From NCBI RefSeq assembly GCF_003584685.1, contig NZ_AP018549.1, positions 124,001 through 188,000 of the forward strand: a stretch of DNA of 64,000 nucleotides, in the 5' to 3' direction. Below, in pieces: positions 8,766 to 16,969 of the stretch. A program made the position numbers and the translations under genes. How positions within the stretch are numbered: position 1 is the first letter of the stretch; each line of letters starts with the position of its first letter. This DNA comes from Lactobacillus paragasseri (GTDB taxonomy: Bacteria > Bacillota > Bacilli > Lactobacillales > Lactobacillaceae). The notes beneath the pieces were generated by a model, which saw nothing but the letters and a program-made list of their open reading frames with translations, was not told where the DNA came from and made no database searches.

Positions 8766-9932
8766 ATGTTTACAAAAAGTGATGCAGAACTAAAAAAGAT
8801 GGGCGCAGATATTACTACTAGAGAAATTCAGCAACAACCTTCTTTATGGAAAGAGACTTTTAAGATTTATCAAGAAAAGAAACAAGAAATTGATGAATTT
8901 TTAGCTAAAATCAATCAAAAATTTAATAAAGTAAAAGTCATTTTTACAGGTGCAGGAACAAGTGCTTATGTTGGCAACACTGTGATGCCATATTTGAGAA
9001 AGCATGCCGATCGTACTAAGTATGATTTTGAAGCAATTGATACTACTAAGATTGTTTCAACACCAGAAGATTATCTTGAAGCGGAAACACCAACAATTCT
9101 AGTTTCTTTTGCTCGGAGTGGTAATTCTCCTGAATCAGTTGCAACCGTTGAACTTGCTAAGCAATTAGTTACGAATTTATACCAAATTGCTATTACATGT
9201 GCTCCAGAAGGACACTTGGCTCAAGACTTAAAAGATGATCCAAATGGACTTGTTCTTTTAATGCCTGCTAAGTCATTAGATCAAGGTTTTGCGATGACAG
9301 GTTCATTTTCATGTATGAGCTTAGCTACTTTATTGGTATTTGATACCAGAAGTGATGCAGAAAAAGAAACAATTGTTAATGAAATTGCTGAGATGGGCGA
9401 AAGCGTAGTTGATCGTGAAGCTGAAATTCAAAAATTAGTTGATACTGACTTTGACAGAATTACTTATATCGGTAGTGGTGCTTTAGGCGGCTTAGCTGAA
9501 GAAGCTCGACTTAAAATTTTGGAATTAACAGCTGGAAAAGTTGCGGCTTTATTTGATACTTCAATGGGATTAAGACATGGTCCTAAGTCATTTTTAGATA
9601 AGAAGACGATTGTTTTTGACTTTGTTTCAAATAATTCTTACACCAGAAAGTACGATTTAGATATTTTAGATGAGATTAAAGCTGATGAAATAGTTCCATT
9701 GGTAATGGGGGTAGGACAACTTAAGAAGGGACAAGACTTTGATGGTAAATTCTTCGCCTTTTCTGGAAAAGAGTTACCAGATGCATATTTAGCATTGCCG
9801 GATATTATGTTTGGTCAAACAATTGCCTTGCTTACTTCGGTTAAGGTTGGAAATACTCCAGATATTCCTTCACCAACCGGTACAGTTAACCGTGTTGTTA
9901 AGGGAGTAACAATTCACAAATTCATCAAATAA
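8766..9932 (+). CDS. agaS: SIS-domain sugar isomerase/deaminase AgaS (galactosamine-6-phosphate)
   Basis: A 388-residue cytoplasmic enzyme with two SIS domains (about 45-200 and 220-370), the length expected for AgaS, which converts galactosamine-6-phosphate to tagatose-6-phosphate and ammonia. The phosphosugar loop TGAGTSAY (near residue 60) and the Ser/Thr-rich FARSGNSPES (near 115) are characteristic. The second domain has DTSMGLRHGPKSF. The alternative is a GlmS-like glucosamine isomerase, but there is no glutaminase domain, and the nagA plus mannose-class PTS context is that of aga clusters. It lies in the same operon as gntR and nagA. Confidence 0.8.
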   Translation: MFTKSDAELKKMGADITTREIQQQPSLWKETFKIYQEKKQEIDEFLAKINQKFNKVKVIFTGAGTSAYVGNTVMPYLRKHADRTKYDFEAIDTTKIVSTPEDYLEAETPTILVSFARSGNSPESVATVELAKQLVTNLYQIAITCAPEGHLAQDLKDDPNGLVLLMPAKSLDQGFAMTGSFSCMSLATLLVFDTRSDAEKETIVNEIAEMGESVVDREAEIQKLVDTDFDRITYIGSGALGGLAEEARLKILELTAGKVAALFDTSMGLRHGPKSFLDKKTIVFDFVSNNSYTRKYDLDILDEIKADEIVPLVMGVGQLKKGQDFDGKFFAFSGKELPDAYLALPDIMFGQTIALLTSVKVGNTPDIPSPTGTVNRVVKGVTIHKFIK

Positions 9933-9944
9933 AATTCAAATTTA

Positions 9945-9958
9945 GAAAACACTTTCAA
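9945..9958. promoter_or_regulatory. Weak cre-like element before nagA
   Basis: GAAAACACTTTCAA resembles a cre site but has CA in place of the central CG, in the 61-bp gap between agaS and nagA. It could act as a roadblock for CcpA. The match is imperfect. Confidence 0.35.
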
Positions 9959-9993
9959 TTTAGAATAGAAGTTAATTTAAGGAGTTAAATACT

Positions 9994-11151
9994 ATGTCAT
10001 ATTATATTCATGCCGGAAAGTTCTTTTTAGAAAATAAAACTGAAAATGGTGGTTATCTTGAAGTTCAAGATGATGGAAACTTTGGTTTATATTATCGAGA
10101 AGATGAAAAGCCCAGTCATGGTCTAATTAAGGAATATGGCGATCAATGGATTGCACCTGGTTATGTTGACACGCATATTCATGGCTTGCTTGATGAAGAT
10201 ACGATGAAGAGCGACTGGGAAGGCGTTAATAAGATTTCTGAAGGTTTGCTTCAAGCTGGTGTAACTAGTTGGCTACCAACTACAATTACTGCAAGCGATA
10301 AAGAATTAACTGAAACTTGTGAAAAGTTTGCGGCACATAAGGGTGAAGAAACTGGTGCTAAAATTCAAGGATTACACTTTGAAGGTCCATTCTTTACTCC
10401 TAAGCATGGTGGGGCAGAAAATCCTAAGTATATGACTGATCCTTCGATTATGCTTTTAAAGAAGTGGCGTAAAGCTTCAGATAACATGTTGATTAAGATC
10501 TCAATGGCACCTGAAAGAAAGAATGCCCGTCAATTTGTACGTGAAGCTGTAAAGATGGGCTTAGTAGTTGCTTTGGGACATTCAGATTCTGATTTTGAAG
10601 ATGCTATTGCTTGTGTTGAAGCTGGAGCTAGCGTCTTTACACATACTTTCAATGGGATGAATGGATTGTCACAACACTCACCTAACATTATTGGTGCCGC
10701 ATTTTCTTCTCGTTTAACAACGGATGAATTAATTTGTGACGGTCACCACGTTGAAGAGCCAGCTGTTCGCGCCTTAGTAAATGCACGTGGGCCAGAGCAT
10801 ATTGCCTTGATTACTGATTGTATGCAGGCTGGATTAATGCCTGATGGTGATTATGTTTTAGGTGAATTGCCAGTTTATGTTAAGGACGGTATGGCTCGTT
10901 TGAAAGATACTAATAACTTAGCCGGCAGTATTTTGCTCTTAAAGGATGCAGTTAAGAATGTAGTGGACTGGAATGTTGCAACACCTGAAGATGCAGTTAT
11001 GATGGCTAGTTATGTACCAGCTAAGAGTTGTAACTTACTCGATAAGTGTGGTGTGATTAAACCTGATCACCCAGCTGACTTTGTTGTTTTGAATCATGAT
11101 ATGACTGTCAGTGAAACTTATCTAAATGGTGAGTCACGTTACAAGGCTTAA
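9994..11151 (+). CDS. nagA: N-acetylglucosamine/N-acetylgalactosamine-6-phosphate deacetylase
   Basis: A 385-residue amidohydrolase that removes the acetyl group from GlcNAc-6-P or GalNAc-6-P in the cytoplasm. Seen in the sequence: the metal-binding THIHG after the first strand (near residue 60), HFEGPFF (near 130), GHSDS (near 197), HTFNGM (near 216) and the catalytic Asp in ITDCMQAG (near 276). The start has an AAGGAG ribosome site. Its place between agaS and a mannose-class PTS suggests it works as AgaA on GalNAc-6-P, though dual use for GlcNAc-6-P is common. Specificity cannot be decided from the sequence. Confidence 0.88.
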   Translation: MSYYIHAGKFFLENKTENGGYLEVQDDGNFGLYYREDEKPSHGLIKEYGDQWIAPGYVDTHIHGLLDEDTMKSDWEGVNKISEGLLQAGVTSWLPTTITASDKELTETCEKFAAHKGEETGAKIQGLHFEGPFFTPKHGGAENPKYMTDPSIMLLKKWRKASDNMLIKISMAPERKNARQFVREAVKMGLVVALGHSDSDFEDAIACVEAGASVFTHTFNGMNGLSQHSPNIIGAAFSSRLTTDELICDGHHVEEPAVRALVNARGPEHIALITDCMQAGLMPDGDYVLGELPVYVKDGMARLKDTNNLAGSILLLKDAVKNVVDWNVATPEDAVMMASYVPAKSCNLLDKCGVIKPDHPADFVVLNHDMTVSETYLNGESRYKA

Positions 11152-11193
11152 AAGAGTATACTTTTAGTAGGGACTTTAGAAATTCTTAAAAAA

Positions 11194-11211
11194 GTGGTCA
11201 CAACCAGTTGA
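11194..11211. promoter_or_regulatory. Operator 2 of the local GntR regulator
   Basis: GTGGTCACAACCAGTTGA matches operator 1 at 15 of 18 positions, including the TGGT-N4-ACCA inverted repeat and the AGTTGA tail. It overlaps the -35 of the PTS promoter, a simple repression layout. Confidence 0.68.
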
Positions 11212-11236
11212 CTAGTAAAAGTTAATATACTAAGAT
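11208..11236 (+). promoter_or_regulatory. Promoter of the mannose-class PTS operon
   Basis: TTGACT (11208-11213), a 17-bp spacer and TAAGAT (11231-11236), with a TATACT alternative next to it. The -35 is built into the operator, and a cre site lies 10 bp downstream. Confidence 0.6.
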
Positions 11237-11245
11237 TGAAACTGT

Positions 11246-11259
11246 AGAAAGCGTTTACA
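11246..11259. promoter_or_regulatory. cre site (CcpA) before the PTS genes
   Basis: AGAAAGCGTTTACA fits the cre consensus (AAAGCGTTTACA core). It lies just downstream of the -10, where CcpA would repress the PTS operon when better sugars are present. Confidence 0.72.
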
Positions 11260-11290
11260 GAAATATTTTACGGAATATGGAGGAATCTAT

Positions 11291-11779
11291 ATGAATATTG
11301 TGGGAGCTAGAATTGATGGACGGCTGGTCCATGGTCAAGTAGCTAATCTTTGGACCCCGAAGCTTCAGGCGGATCGCATTATGGTTGTTGATGAAGATGC
11401 AGCAAAAAGCGATATCCAAAAAAGTGGTTTGAGAATGGCTACGCCTCTTACGACTCGTCTTAGCGTTTTGCCAGCACAGGTTGCAGCAGATCATTTGATT
11501 CATGAGCGTTATGGTAATCAGCGAATATTTATTGTCGCTAAAAAGCCAGCAGCCTTCTTAGATTTACTTAACTTAGGTCTTAAGCTTGATACTTTAAATG
11601 TAGGTACAATGTCTCAAACAGATACTACTAAGCAAGTAACTAAGCAGATTAATGTTGAAGAAAAAGATGTCGAAGATTTTAAAAAGATAGCAGATAAGGG
11701 CGTGAAAATCACAGCTCAGTTAACTCCAAGTGATGATTCTCATGACTTTATGAAATTAATGAATGAAAAGATTAAATAG
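11291..11779 (+). CDS. PTS mannose/GalNAc-class EIIB subunit
   Basis: A 162-residue cytoplasmic phosphocarrier. The family signature IDGRLVHGQV contains the phosphorylated His14, which takes phosphate from EIIA and passes it to the sugar entering through IIC/IID. Length and fold match the PTSIIB_sorb family (AgaV/ManX type). It is the first gene of a IIB-IIC-IID-IIA operon under the second GntR operator and a cre site. The start has GGAGG 7 nt upstream. GalNAc or galactosamine is the best guess for the sugar from the adjacent agaS and nagA; another amino or oligosaccharide is possible. Confidence 0.87.
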   Translation: MNIVGARIDGRLVHGQVANLWTPKLQADRIMVVDEDAAKSDIQKSGLRMATPLTTRLSVLPAQVAADHLIHERYGNQRIFIVAKKPAAFLDLLNLGLKLDTLNVGTMSQTDTTKQVTKQINVEEKDVEDFKKIADKGVKITAQLTPSDDSHDFMKLMNEKIK

Positions 11780-11790
11780 GAGGTCTAACG

Positions 11791-12708
11791 ATGGCTTGGT
11801 GGCAAATATTACTACTTACCCTCTATGCTGGTTATGAAATTCTTGATGAATTGCAAATTTATTCATCTTTGAATACACCAGTTGGTGCCGGCTTAATTGC
11901 TGGTTTAGTTATGGGCGATTTAAAGACTGGTTTAATTATTGGTGGTGCCATGCAACTTACTGTGCTAGGTGTTGGTACTTTCGGTGGTGCTTCTAAGATT
12001 GATGCAACTACCGGTACAGTTTTAGCAACAGCATTCTCTGTAAGTATTAAAGGAATGAGCCCACAAGTAGCTATTTCTTCAATTGCGGTTCCAGTAGCTG
12101 CAATTATGGTTCAATTGGATGTTTTAGCAAGATTTGCTAACACTTACTTTGCACACAGAATTGACCACTTAATTGAAGAGAACAACTACAAGGGTATTGA
12201 AAGAAACTTCCTCTATGGTGCAATTCCTTGGGCTTTATCTCGTGCAATCCCTGTATTTATTGCTTTAGCATTTGGACGTGGTTTAGTTCAAACTATTGCT
12301 AACTCATTAAACGGAAACTTGAAGTGGTTAGGTACTGGTTTAACAGTAGCTGGTGCGGTACTTCCTGCAGTTGGTTTTGCTATTTTGCTTCGCTACTTAC
12401 CAGTTAAGAAACACATTGCTTACCTAATTATGGGATTCACATTTACTACTTTATTCTCAGTATTATTCACAAGTATTCAAACTTTAGGTACAGGTCTTCA
12501 AGCAGCAAACAAGTCATTTACTGCAACTTTCAACGGCTTGCCAATGCTTGCAATGGCTTTAATTGGATTAGCATTTGCAATCTTGCACTACAAGGATGAA
12601 ATTAGTGGTAAAGGTGGCAGCGGTAAAGGTGGAACCAAAGAAGCCGCAGCTACTACAGAATCAACTAATGTAGCTTCAGAGGGGGAAATCACCGATGATG
12701 AACTCTAA
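11791..12708 (+). CDS. PTS mannose/GalNAc-class EIIC subunit
   Basis: A 305-residue integral membrane protein (EII-Sor family), one half of the sugar channel. About eight hydrophobic segments run over residues 1-265, with the conserved GAMQLTVLGVGTFGGAS stretch near 50-67. The last 35 residues are a Gly/Lys/Thr/Glu-rich tail not usually part of the domain, probably a flexible cytoplasmic linker. The gene follows IIB by 11 bp with an AGGAGG ribosome site and overlaps IID by 14 bp, which points to coupled translation and a IIC-IID complex. Confidence 0.87.
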   Translation: MAWWQILLLTLYAGYEILDELQIYSSLNTPVGAGLIAGLVMGDLKTGLIIGGAMQLTVLGVGTFGGASKIDATTGTVLATAFSVSIKGMSPQVAISSIAVPVAAIMVQLDVLARFANTYFAHRIDHLIEENNYKGIERNFLYGAIPWALSRAIPVFIALAFGRGLVQTIANSLNGNLKWLGTGLTVAGAVLPAVGFAILLRYLPVKKHIAYLIMGFTFTTLFSVLFTSIQTLGTGLQAANKSFTATFNGLPMLAMALIGLAFAILHYKDEISGKGGSGKGGTKEAAATTESTNVASEGEITDDEL

Positions 12709-13513
12709 ACCAAAATATAAATTAACTGACAAAGACTTTAATCAAATTAACAGACGTTCTTTATTTGGTTTCCAACTAGGTTGGAACTATGAAAGAATGC
12801 AAAACACTGGATATTTATTCTTGATCTTGCCACAACTTCGTAAGATTTATGGTGATAATACTCCAGAATTACAAGAAATGATGAAGACACACGTACAGTT
12901 CTTTAACACTTCTAACTTCTTTAACACAATTATCACTGGTATTGATTTAGCCATTGAGGAAAATGAAGGTGTTGAAGGTAAGGATACTGTTACTGGTTTG
13001 AAGGTTGGTTTAATGGGACCATTTGCCGCAATTGGTGACTCAATCTTTGCTGCTTTGATTCCAACCATCTTCGGTGCCTTGGCTGCTTCTATGGCTTCAC
13101 AAGGAAACCCAGTAGGTGTATTTATTTGGATTGCCGCTCAAATTGCGATCTGTTTCTTCAGATGGAAGCAACTACGTTTTGCTTATGATAAGGGTGTAAC
13201 TCTTGTTACTGAAATGAGAGACCGCTTGAATGCTTTAACTGATGCTGCTACAGTACTTGGTGTGTTCATGGTAGGTGCTTTAGTTGCTACGATGGTTAAT
13301 GTTAAGTTTGCTTGGGTACCACAAATCGGTAAAGTTACGATGGATATCCAAAACAACTTAGATATGATCATTCCTAAGTTATTACCTGCCTTGATCGTCG
13401 GCTTTGTTTACTGGTTACTTGGAAAGAAGAAGATGACTTCAACTAAGGCTATTTTAATTGTTTTAGTTCTATCAGTTGTTCTTGGCGGTATTGGTGTTCT
13501 TGCTAAGATTTAG
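12695..13513 (+). CDS. PTS mannose/GalNAc-class EIID subunit
   Basis: A 272-residue membrane protein (EIID-AGA family) that pairs with IIC to bind and translocate sugar. The N-terminal soluble part (residues 1-95) contains RRSLFGFQLGWNYERMQNTG, a hallmark of the family. GLMGPFAAIGDSIF follows near residue 107, then four to five membrane segments. It starts within the IIC gene behind an AGAGGGGG ribosome site, and two in-frame ATGs (12695, 12698) are adjacent. The start was chosen for ribosome-site spacing, and either could be used. Confidence 0.88.
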   Translation: MMNSKPKYKLTDKDFNQINRRSLFGFQLGWNYERMQNTGYLFLILPQLRKIYGDNTPELQEMMKTHVQFFNTSNFFNTIITGIDLAIEENEGVEGKDTVTGLKVGLMGPFAAIGDSIFAALIPTIFGALAASMASQGNPVGVFIWIAAQIAICFFRWKQLRFAYDKGVTLVTEMRDRLNALTDAATVLGVFMVGALVATMVNVKFAWVPQIGKVTMDIQNNLDMIIPKLLPALIVGFVYWLLGKKKMTSTKAILIVLVLSVVLGGIGVLAKI

Positions 13514-13536
13514 CAGTCAATTAAAGGAAAAATATT

Positions 13537-13935
13537 ATGGCAAAAGAATTAGTATTGATCAGTCACGGTAAGATGGCTGAAGAAGTTAAAAAGAGTGCAG
13601 AATTAATTATGGGTCCCCAAGAGCATATTCATGCTGTATGCTTGCTTCCTGAAGAAGGACCTGAAGATTTTGAAAAGAAGTTTCAAGATACTATTAATGG
13701 CATTCCTGAAGAAGATTTAACAGTATTTGCTGATTTAATGGGAGGTACTCCTGCTAATACAGTTAGTCGTTTGATTATGGGTGGTCAAAATATTCATTTA
13801 GTTGCAGGGATGAACCTAGCAATGGTGATTGATTGGCTCAATAGTCAAATGATTGGCAATGATTCAGATGCTGTTAATGCTGGTAAAGCTGGAATTGTGG
13901 ATATCAATCAAATGCTTGCTAGCATGAAGAAATAG
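13537..13935 (+). CDS. PTS mannose/GalNAc-class EIIA subunit
   Basis: A 132-residue soluble EIIA of the mannose class (EIIA-man fold). VLISHGKMAE presents the phosphorylated His10, and DLMGGTPANT near residue 68 is the second family motif. It takes phosphate from HPr and gives it to the IIB encoded 1.7 kb upstream. It is the last gene of the operon, 23 bp after IID, and is followed by a strong terminator. It completes a four-gene PTS, so no other subunit is needed. Confidence 0.88.
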   Translation: MAKELVLISHGKMAEEVKKSAELIMGPQEHIHAVCLLPEEGPEDFEKKFQDTINGIPEEDLTVFADLMGGTPANTVSRLIMGGQNIHLVAGMNLAMVIDWLNSQMIGNDSDAVNAGKAGIVDINQMLASMKK

Positions 13936-13954
13936 ATTATTTAGATAGATGTTG

Positions 13955-13997
13955 AAAACGACTCACGGTGGTAAAACCACACGTGGGTCGTTTTTTA
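13955..13997 (+). terminator. Terminator of the PTS operon
   Basis: A long stem (AAACGACTCACG-GTGGT against ACCAC-CGTGGGTCGTTT, small bulge) ends in a T-run. Confidence 0.88.
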
Positions 13998-14058
13998 TAA
14001 TAAAAAAATTTATAGATTTATGCGTAATAAACATATGGGATAACCCCTCAAATATTTT

Positions 14059-14529
14059 TAGAGAGGATTCTATGAGTCGTACCATACTTATTCTGATCAA
14101 GATAGATCAAAACAATTGCAGGATGGCGTGACAAAGATTATTATTATTAATTCACAAGTTTCAGCTGAGGGGCAGAGTGAAGACTTAAAGGCTCTAGCTA
14201 AACTGATGAATAATGAACCTGTGAATTTAAATAAATATTTTGATTACGCGCAAAGAAGAATTAAGGAAATCAACGAAGATCCAGAAATGAGGGAAAAGAT
14301 TATGCTTTACGAAACAAGAATGCTAGAACGTGAACAAGCTGCTGGGAAAATCGCATATGCAGAGGGTAGAAAAGACGGTGTTGAACAAGGAAAAGTAGAT
14401 TCCGCCAAAGTTATTCTTGAGAATCAAATGGATAATGGTAGCACCTTAGAACAAGCTACAGAATTTGTTAGAAATTTGAAATTGATTTCTGATGAAGAAT
14501 TGAACAAGCTAATTGCCTTGTATAAATAG
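14059..14529 (+). pseudogene. 5'-truncated Rpn-family nuclease (PD-(D/E)XK transposase-like) remnant
   Basis: The open frame contains a C-terminal part of the recombination-promoting nuclease (Rpn) family: YHTYSDQDRSKQLQDGVTK, then a spacer, DPEMREKIMLYETRMLEREQAAG, and a coiled-coil tail with EGRKDGVEQGKVDSAK. Codons upstream of the ATG at 14116 still encode family sequence back to about 14059, where two stops (14041, 14056) close the frame. The N-terminal nuclease core is therefore missing and the ATG is not an original start. The remnant is probably non-functional. It has its own terminator. Confidence 0.65.
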
Positions 14530-14551
14530 TTTGTAATTACACAAAGGCTAT

Positions 14552-14588
14552 AAAAAGCTGATAGATTTCATTTCTATCAGCTTTTTTT
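14552..14588 (+). terminator. Terminator after the Rpn remnant
   Basis: AAAAGCTGATAGA pairs with TCTATCAGCTTTT and is followed by T residues. Confidence 0.85.
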
Positions 14589-14660
14589 GTCGAGTAATTT
14601 GTTACAATATAAATAATTTGATGATAGCGCTATAATTTACCCTTTTAGAAAGGTCAAGAT

Positions 14661-15842
14661 ATGAATAAATTTTGTCCCCATTGTGGGAAACCAATTAAGC
14701 CTACGGATCGATTCTGTTCACATTGTGGAAAGACAGTTATATCTTCCAAATCTGGAAAACAATCGATGCCTAAAAGAAGTGAAATTCACAGCAATAAATT
14801 AAAATCACAAAAACGAAATATCATTATTGGAGCAATTATCGCTGTATTTGTCCTTATTCTTGGTGGTTGGGGATTATATCAACATGGTCGAAATTCAGCG
14901 GAAAGCACAGTAATTGGTGGCAACGGAAGGCTAACTAATGCTGAGATTAAAAAGATCCCGCGTAAGCAATTAGCAGCTTGGGCAATTCTTTATGCTGATA
15001 AAAAATATGGCAAAAAATGGGGCGAAGCAGCCGATGATCTAAGAAGTGGTCACTTGACAATCAAAAGTTATTCAAAATATCGTTTTGGAGATTATGAAAT
15101 CAGTGCTACTGACGGAAGTACTTTATATGTTATAAATGATCAGGTTGGCTATTTGGTTTCTAAAGATAACAAAGAGATAACTTATGTTGGAAATAAGTCT
15201 AGCTATAGTAACAGAAGTGTTTTAAGTCAGATTTATCCAGAAATTAAATCTGAAAATACGGAGAAAAATGTAAATATTTGGAATGATAATCTATCGATTG
15301 TTGCTGGTAAGTCGGATGAAAATGTTAACGATCAGAGTTCTAAAACTAGCACAAAATCTAAGAAGACTACGTCTGAAAATAAATTATGGTCAAGCAATCA
15401 AAATGATGAACTAATTAGTTACATGGATGAATTTGGGGAGAAAATGCATCAATCGTATGAGCATTATATTGATGGCAAAGATGATCTAGTAACGTTAGCT
15501 GGAGAACATTTTCCAAGTGATATTAATGAAAATACTTATCCATTTAAATTGAGTTCTGGAGATCATGATAGTAGGGATCCTAAAGATATGGACAGCATTA
15601 AATTGAAATGGAATCCGCAAGTAACTAGTAAAGATAATGACAGTGATACATATAATGTGGTTGCTATTTTTAATCATAATGGTAAAAGTGCAGAAGATCA
15701 TATAACGTATCTGTTCTGTTTTTACCATGGGGAACCTGTTGCCTTGGTTGATCAGACGACAAATGGTGGTTATGTAGTAGTTCACCCAACGGCTAACCAA
15801 GACTTAACTTCTCACTTTGAAGAAATTGCGAATAATGATTAA
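14661..15842 (+). CDS. Zinc-ribbon membrane protein with C-terminal DUF4767 domain
   Basis: A 393-residue protein with an N-terminal double-CxxC zinc ribbon (CPHCGKPIKPTDRFCSHCG, residues 5-23), a basic linker, one membrane helix (about 53-73) and a large extracytoplasmic part. That part holds a first conserved region (about 95-195), a Ser/Lys/Thr-rich linker (about 225-245) and a C-terminal domain (about 246-390) resembling DUF4767 of lactobacilli. No enzymatic motif is visible. The topology (zinc ribbon inside, DUF4767 outside) suggests an anchored sensor or scaffold. A ribosome site AGAAAGG precedes the ATG. The lipoprotein gene begins 20 bp after its stop and is probably in the same operon. 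Confidence 0.75.
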   Translation: MNKFCPHCGKPIKPTDRFCSHCGKTVISSKSGKQSMPKRSEIHSNKLKSQKRNIIIGAIIAVFVLILGGWGLYQHGRNSAESTVIGGNGRLTNAEIKKIPRKQLAAWAILYADKKYGKKWGEAADDLRSGHLTIKSYSKYRFGDYEISATDGSTLYVINDQVGYLVSKDNKEITYVGNKSSYSNRSVLSQIYPEIKSENTEKNVNIWNDNLSIVAGKSDENVNDQSSKTSTKSKKTTSENKLWSSNQNDELISYMDEFGEKMHQSYEHYIDGKDDLVTLAGEHFPSDINENTYPFKLSSGDHDSRDPKDMDSIKLKWNPQVTSKDNDSDTYNVVAIFNHNGKSAEDHITYLFCFYHGEPVALVDQTTNGGYVVVHPTANQDLTSHFEEIANND

Positions 15843-15862
15843 AAAACTACTTGGAGATAAAA

Positions 15863-16876
15863 ATGAAAAATAGAGTATTTATTTTTTTACTAGTAGGATC
15901 TGCTGTTTTAGCTATGGCTGGATGTCAAAGCCGTTATAAGCAAGAAAAAGGCAGTAATGAACAAGCTAAAATTATTAAACAAAGTATAACAAATAAAAAT
16001 GTAAGTATCGTAGGAAGTTATCGTGATGATACTGATGGAGCAGCAATTGCTTTTAATTCTGATCATACTGGAAGATATGTATATGCTGATCCTAAGAATT
16101 CAGATACTGATGATCGGTTAACCTGGAAGAAAACTGGTAAAAATACTTATATAATTAGACTTAATGACAATGATGTGAATAGTGCCTTAACTGCTAAGCT
16201 TACTGGTAGCACTTTGGTTATATCAGGGGATGACGACTGGAATACAGAAACGTTTAATAAAACAAAGAATAAACTTAATTTGGATGACTTTCTTTCAAGC
16301 AAGAAAGTAGAAAGTTCAACATCAAGTAAGGCTAAAAATAATGTGAAAAATTCTAAGTCTACAAATAGTGTTCCAGGTGATGAAGGACTATTTGATATGC
16401 CAAATGAATTACGTGGTACATGGTATTTAGCAAATGAAAGCGACGGAAGCGTAAGTAAATTGATAATTGATAAAAATACCATTACTGGTGAGGGATTTAT
16501 AGAAAAATTGCATAAAATGAATAAGAACTTTGATTTTACCAGTTATGCTCAAAATCATCCGTCTTATCAAGATATGACGAAGGATTGGGCAAGAGTAGTT
16601 GTTTTATCTGAAAATGGCGAAAGTAAAGTTAACGTTCGTGGTTGGTTGCAAAGTGCTGGAGCTGGAGAATATTATAATTTAGCTACAGAACATGGACAAA
16701 AAGTTTTAGTAATAGGTGGCGGTGCTGAGGCTTGGGTAGATGGCATTGGCTGGAGAAATAAAACCGATGCCGAAAAATATGGAAAAGAAAAATTTAGTGA
16801 TCTTCATTATCGAGAAGACATTAGTTTAGAAAATAATGATGATTCTGATAGCGCTGCCACAAATGACGAAGATTAA
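15863..16876 (+). CDS. Lipoprotein of unknown function
   Basis: Best start is the ATG at 15863, 6 nt after TTGGAG; an in-frame TTG at 15851 overlaps the ribosome site and is unlikely. This gives 337 residues. The signal peptide (residues 1-19) ends in the lipobox LAMAGC, so the Cys is lipidated and the protein sits on the outer face of the membrane. Two beta-rich regions follow (about 45-130 and 165-300), separated by a Ser/Lys/Asn linker, and an acidic Asp/Ser tail ends the protein. The first region resembles small lipocalin-like lipoprotein domains only in general character. It is probably co-expressed with the zinc-ribbon protein upstream. Confidence 0.72.
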   Translation: MKNRVFIFLLVGSAVLAMAGCQSRYKQEKGSNEQAKIIKQSITNKNVSIVGSYRDDTDGAAIAFNSDHTGRYVYADPKNSDTDDRLTWKKTGKNTYIIRLNDNDVNSALTAKLTGSTLVISGDDDWNTETFNKTKNKLNLDDFLSSKKVESSTSSKAKNNVKNSKSTNSVPGDEGLFDMPNELRGTWYLANESDGSVSKLIIDKNTITGEGFIEKLHKMNKNFDFTSYAQNHPSYQDMTKDWARVVVLSENGESKVNVRGWLQSAGAGEYYNLATEHGQKVLVIGGGAEAWVDGIGWRNKTDAEKYGKEKFSDLHYREDISLENNDDSDSAATNDED

Positions 16877-16923
16877 CCAATGAATAATTGGAGAAGTTCT
16901 TTGGTTAATAATTTATGTACAAA

Positions 16924-16963
16924 AATAAGCTGATAGAGTAAAAGAACTCTACCAGCTTATTTT
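16924..16963. terminator. Bidirectional terminator
   Basis: AATAAGCTGATAGAGT pairs with ACTCTACCAGCTTATT (one mismatch), with A and T flanks, between convergent genes. Confidence 0.85.
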
Positions 16964-16969
16964 ATCTAA

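Noticed and set aside
13975-13990. Second parS-like CACGTG
   Set aside because: It is ACACGTGG, part of the terminator stem, and lacks the GTTTC/GAAAC arms.
13949-14131. 60-codon open frame after the PTS operon
   Set aside because: It runs through the terminator hairpin; its last part is the wrong frame of the Rpn remnant.
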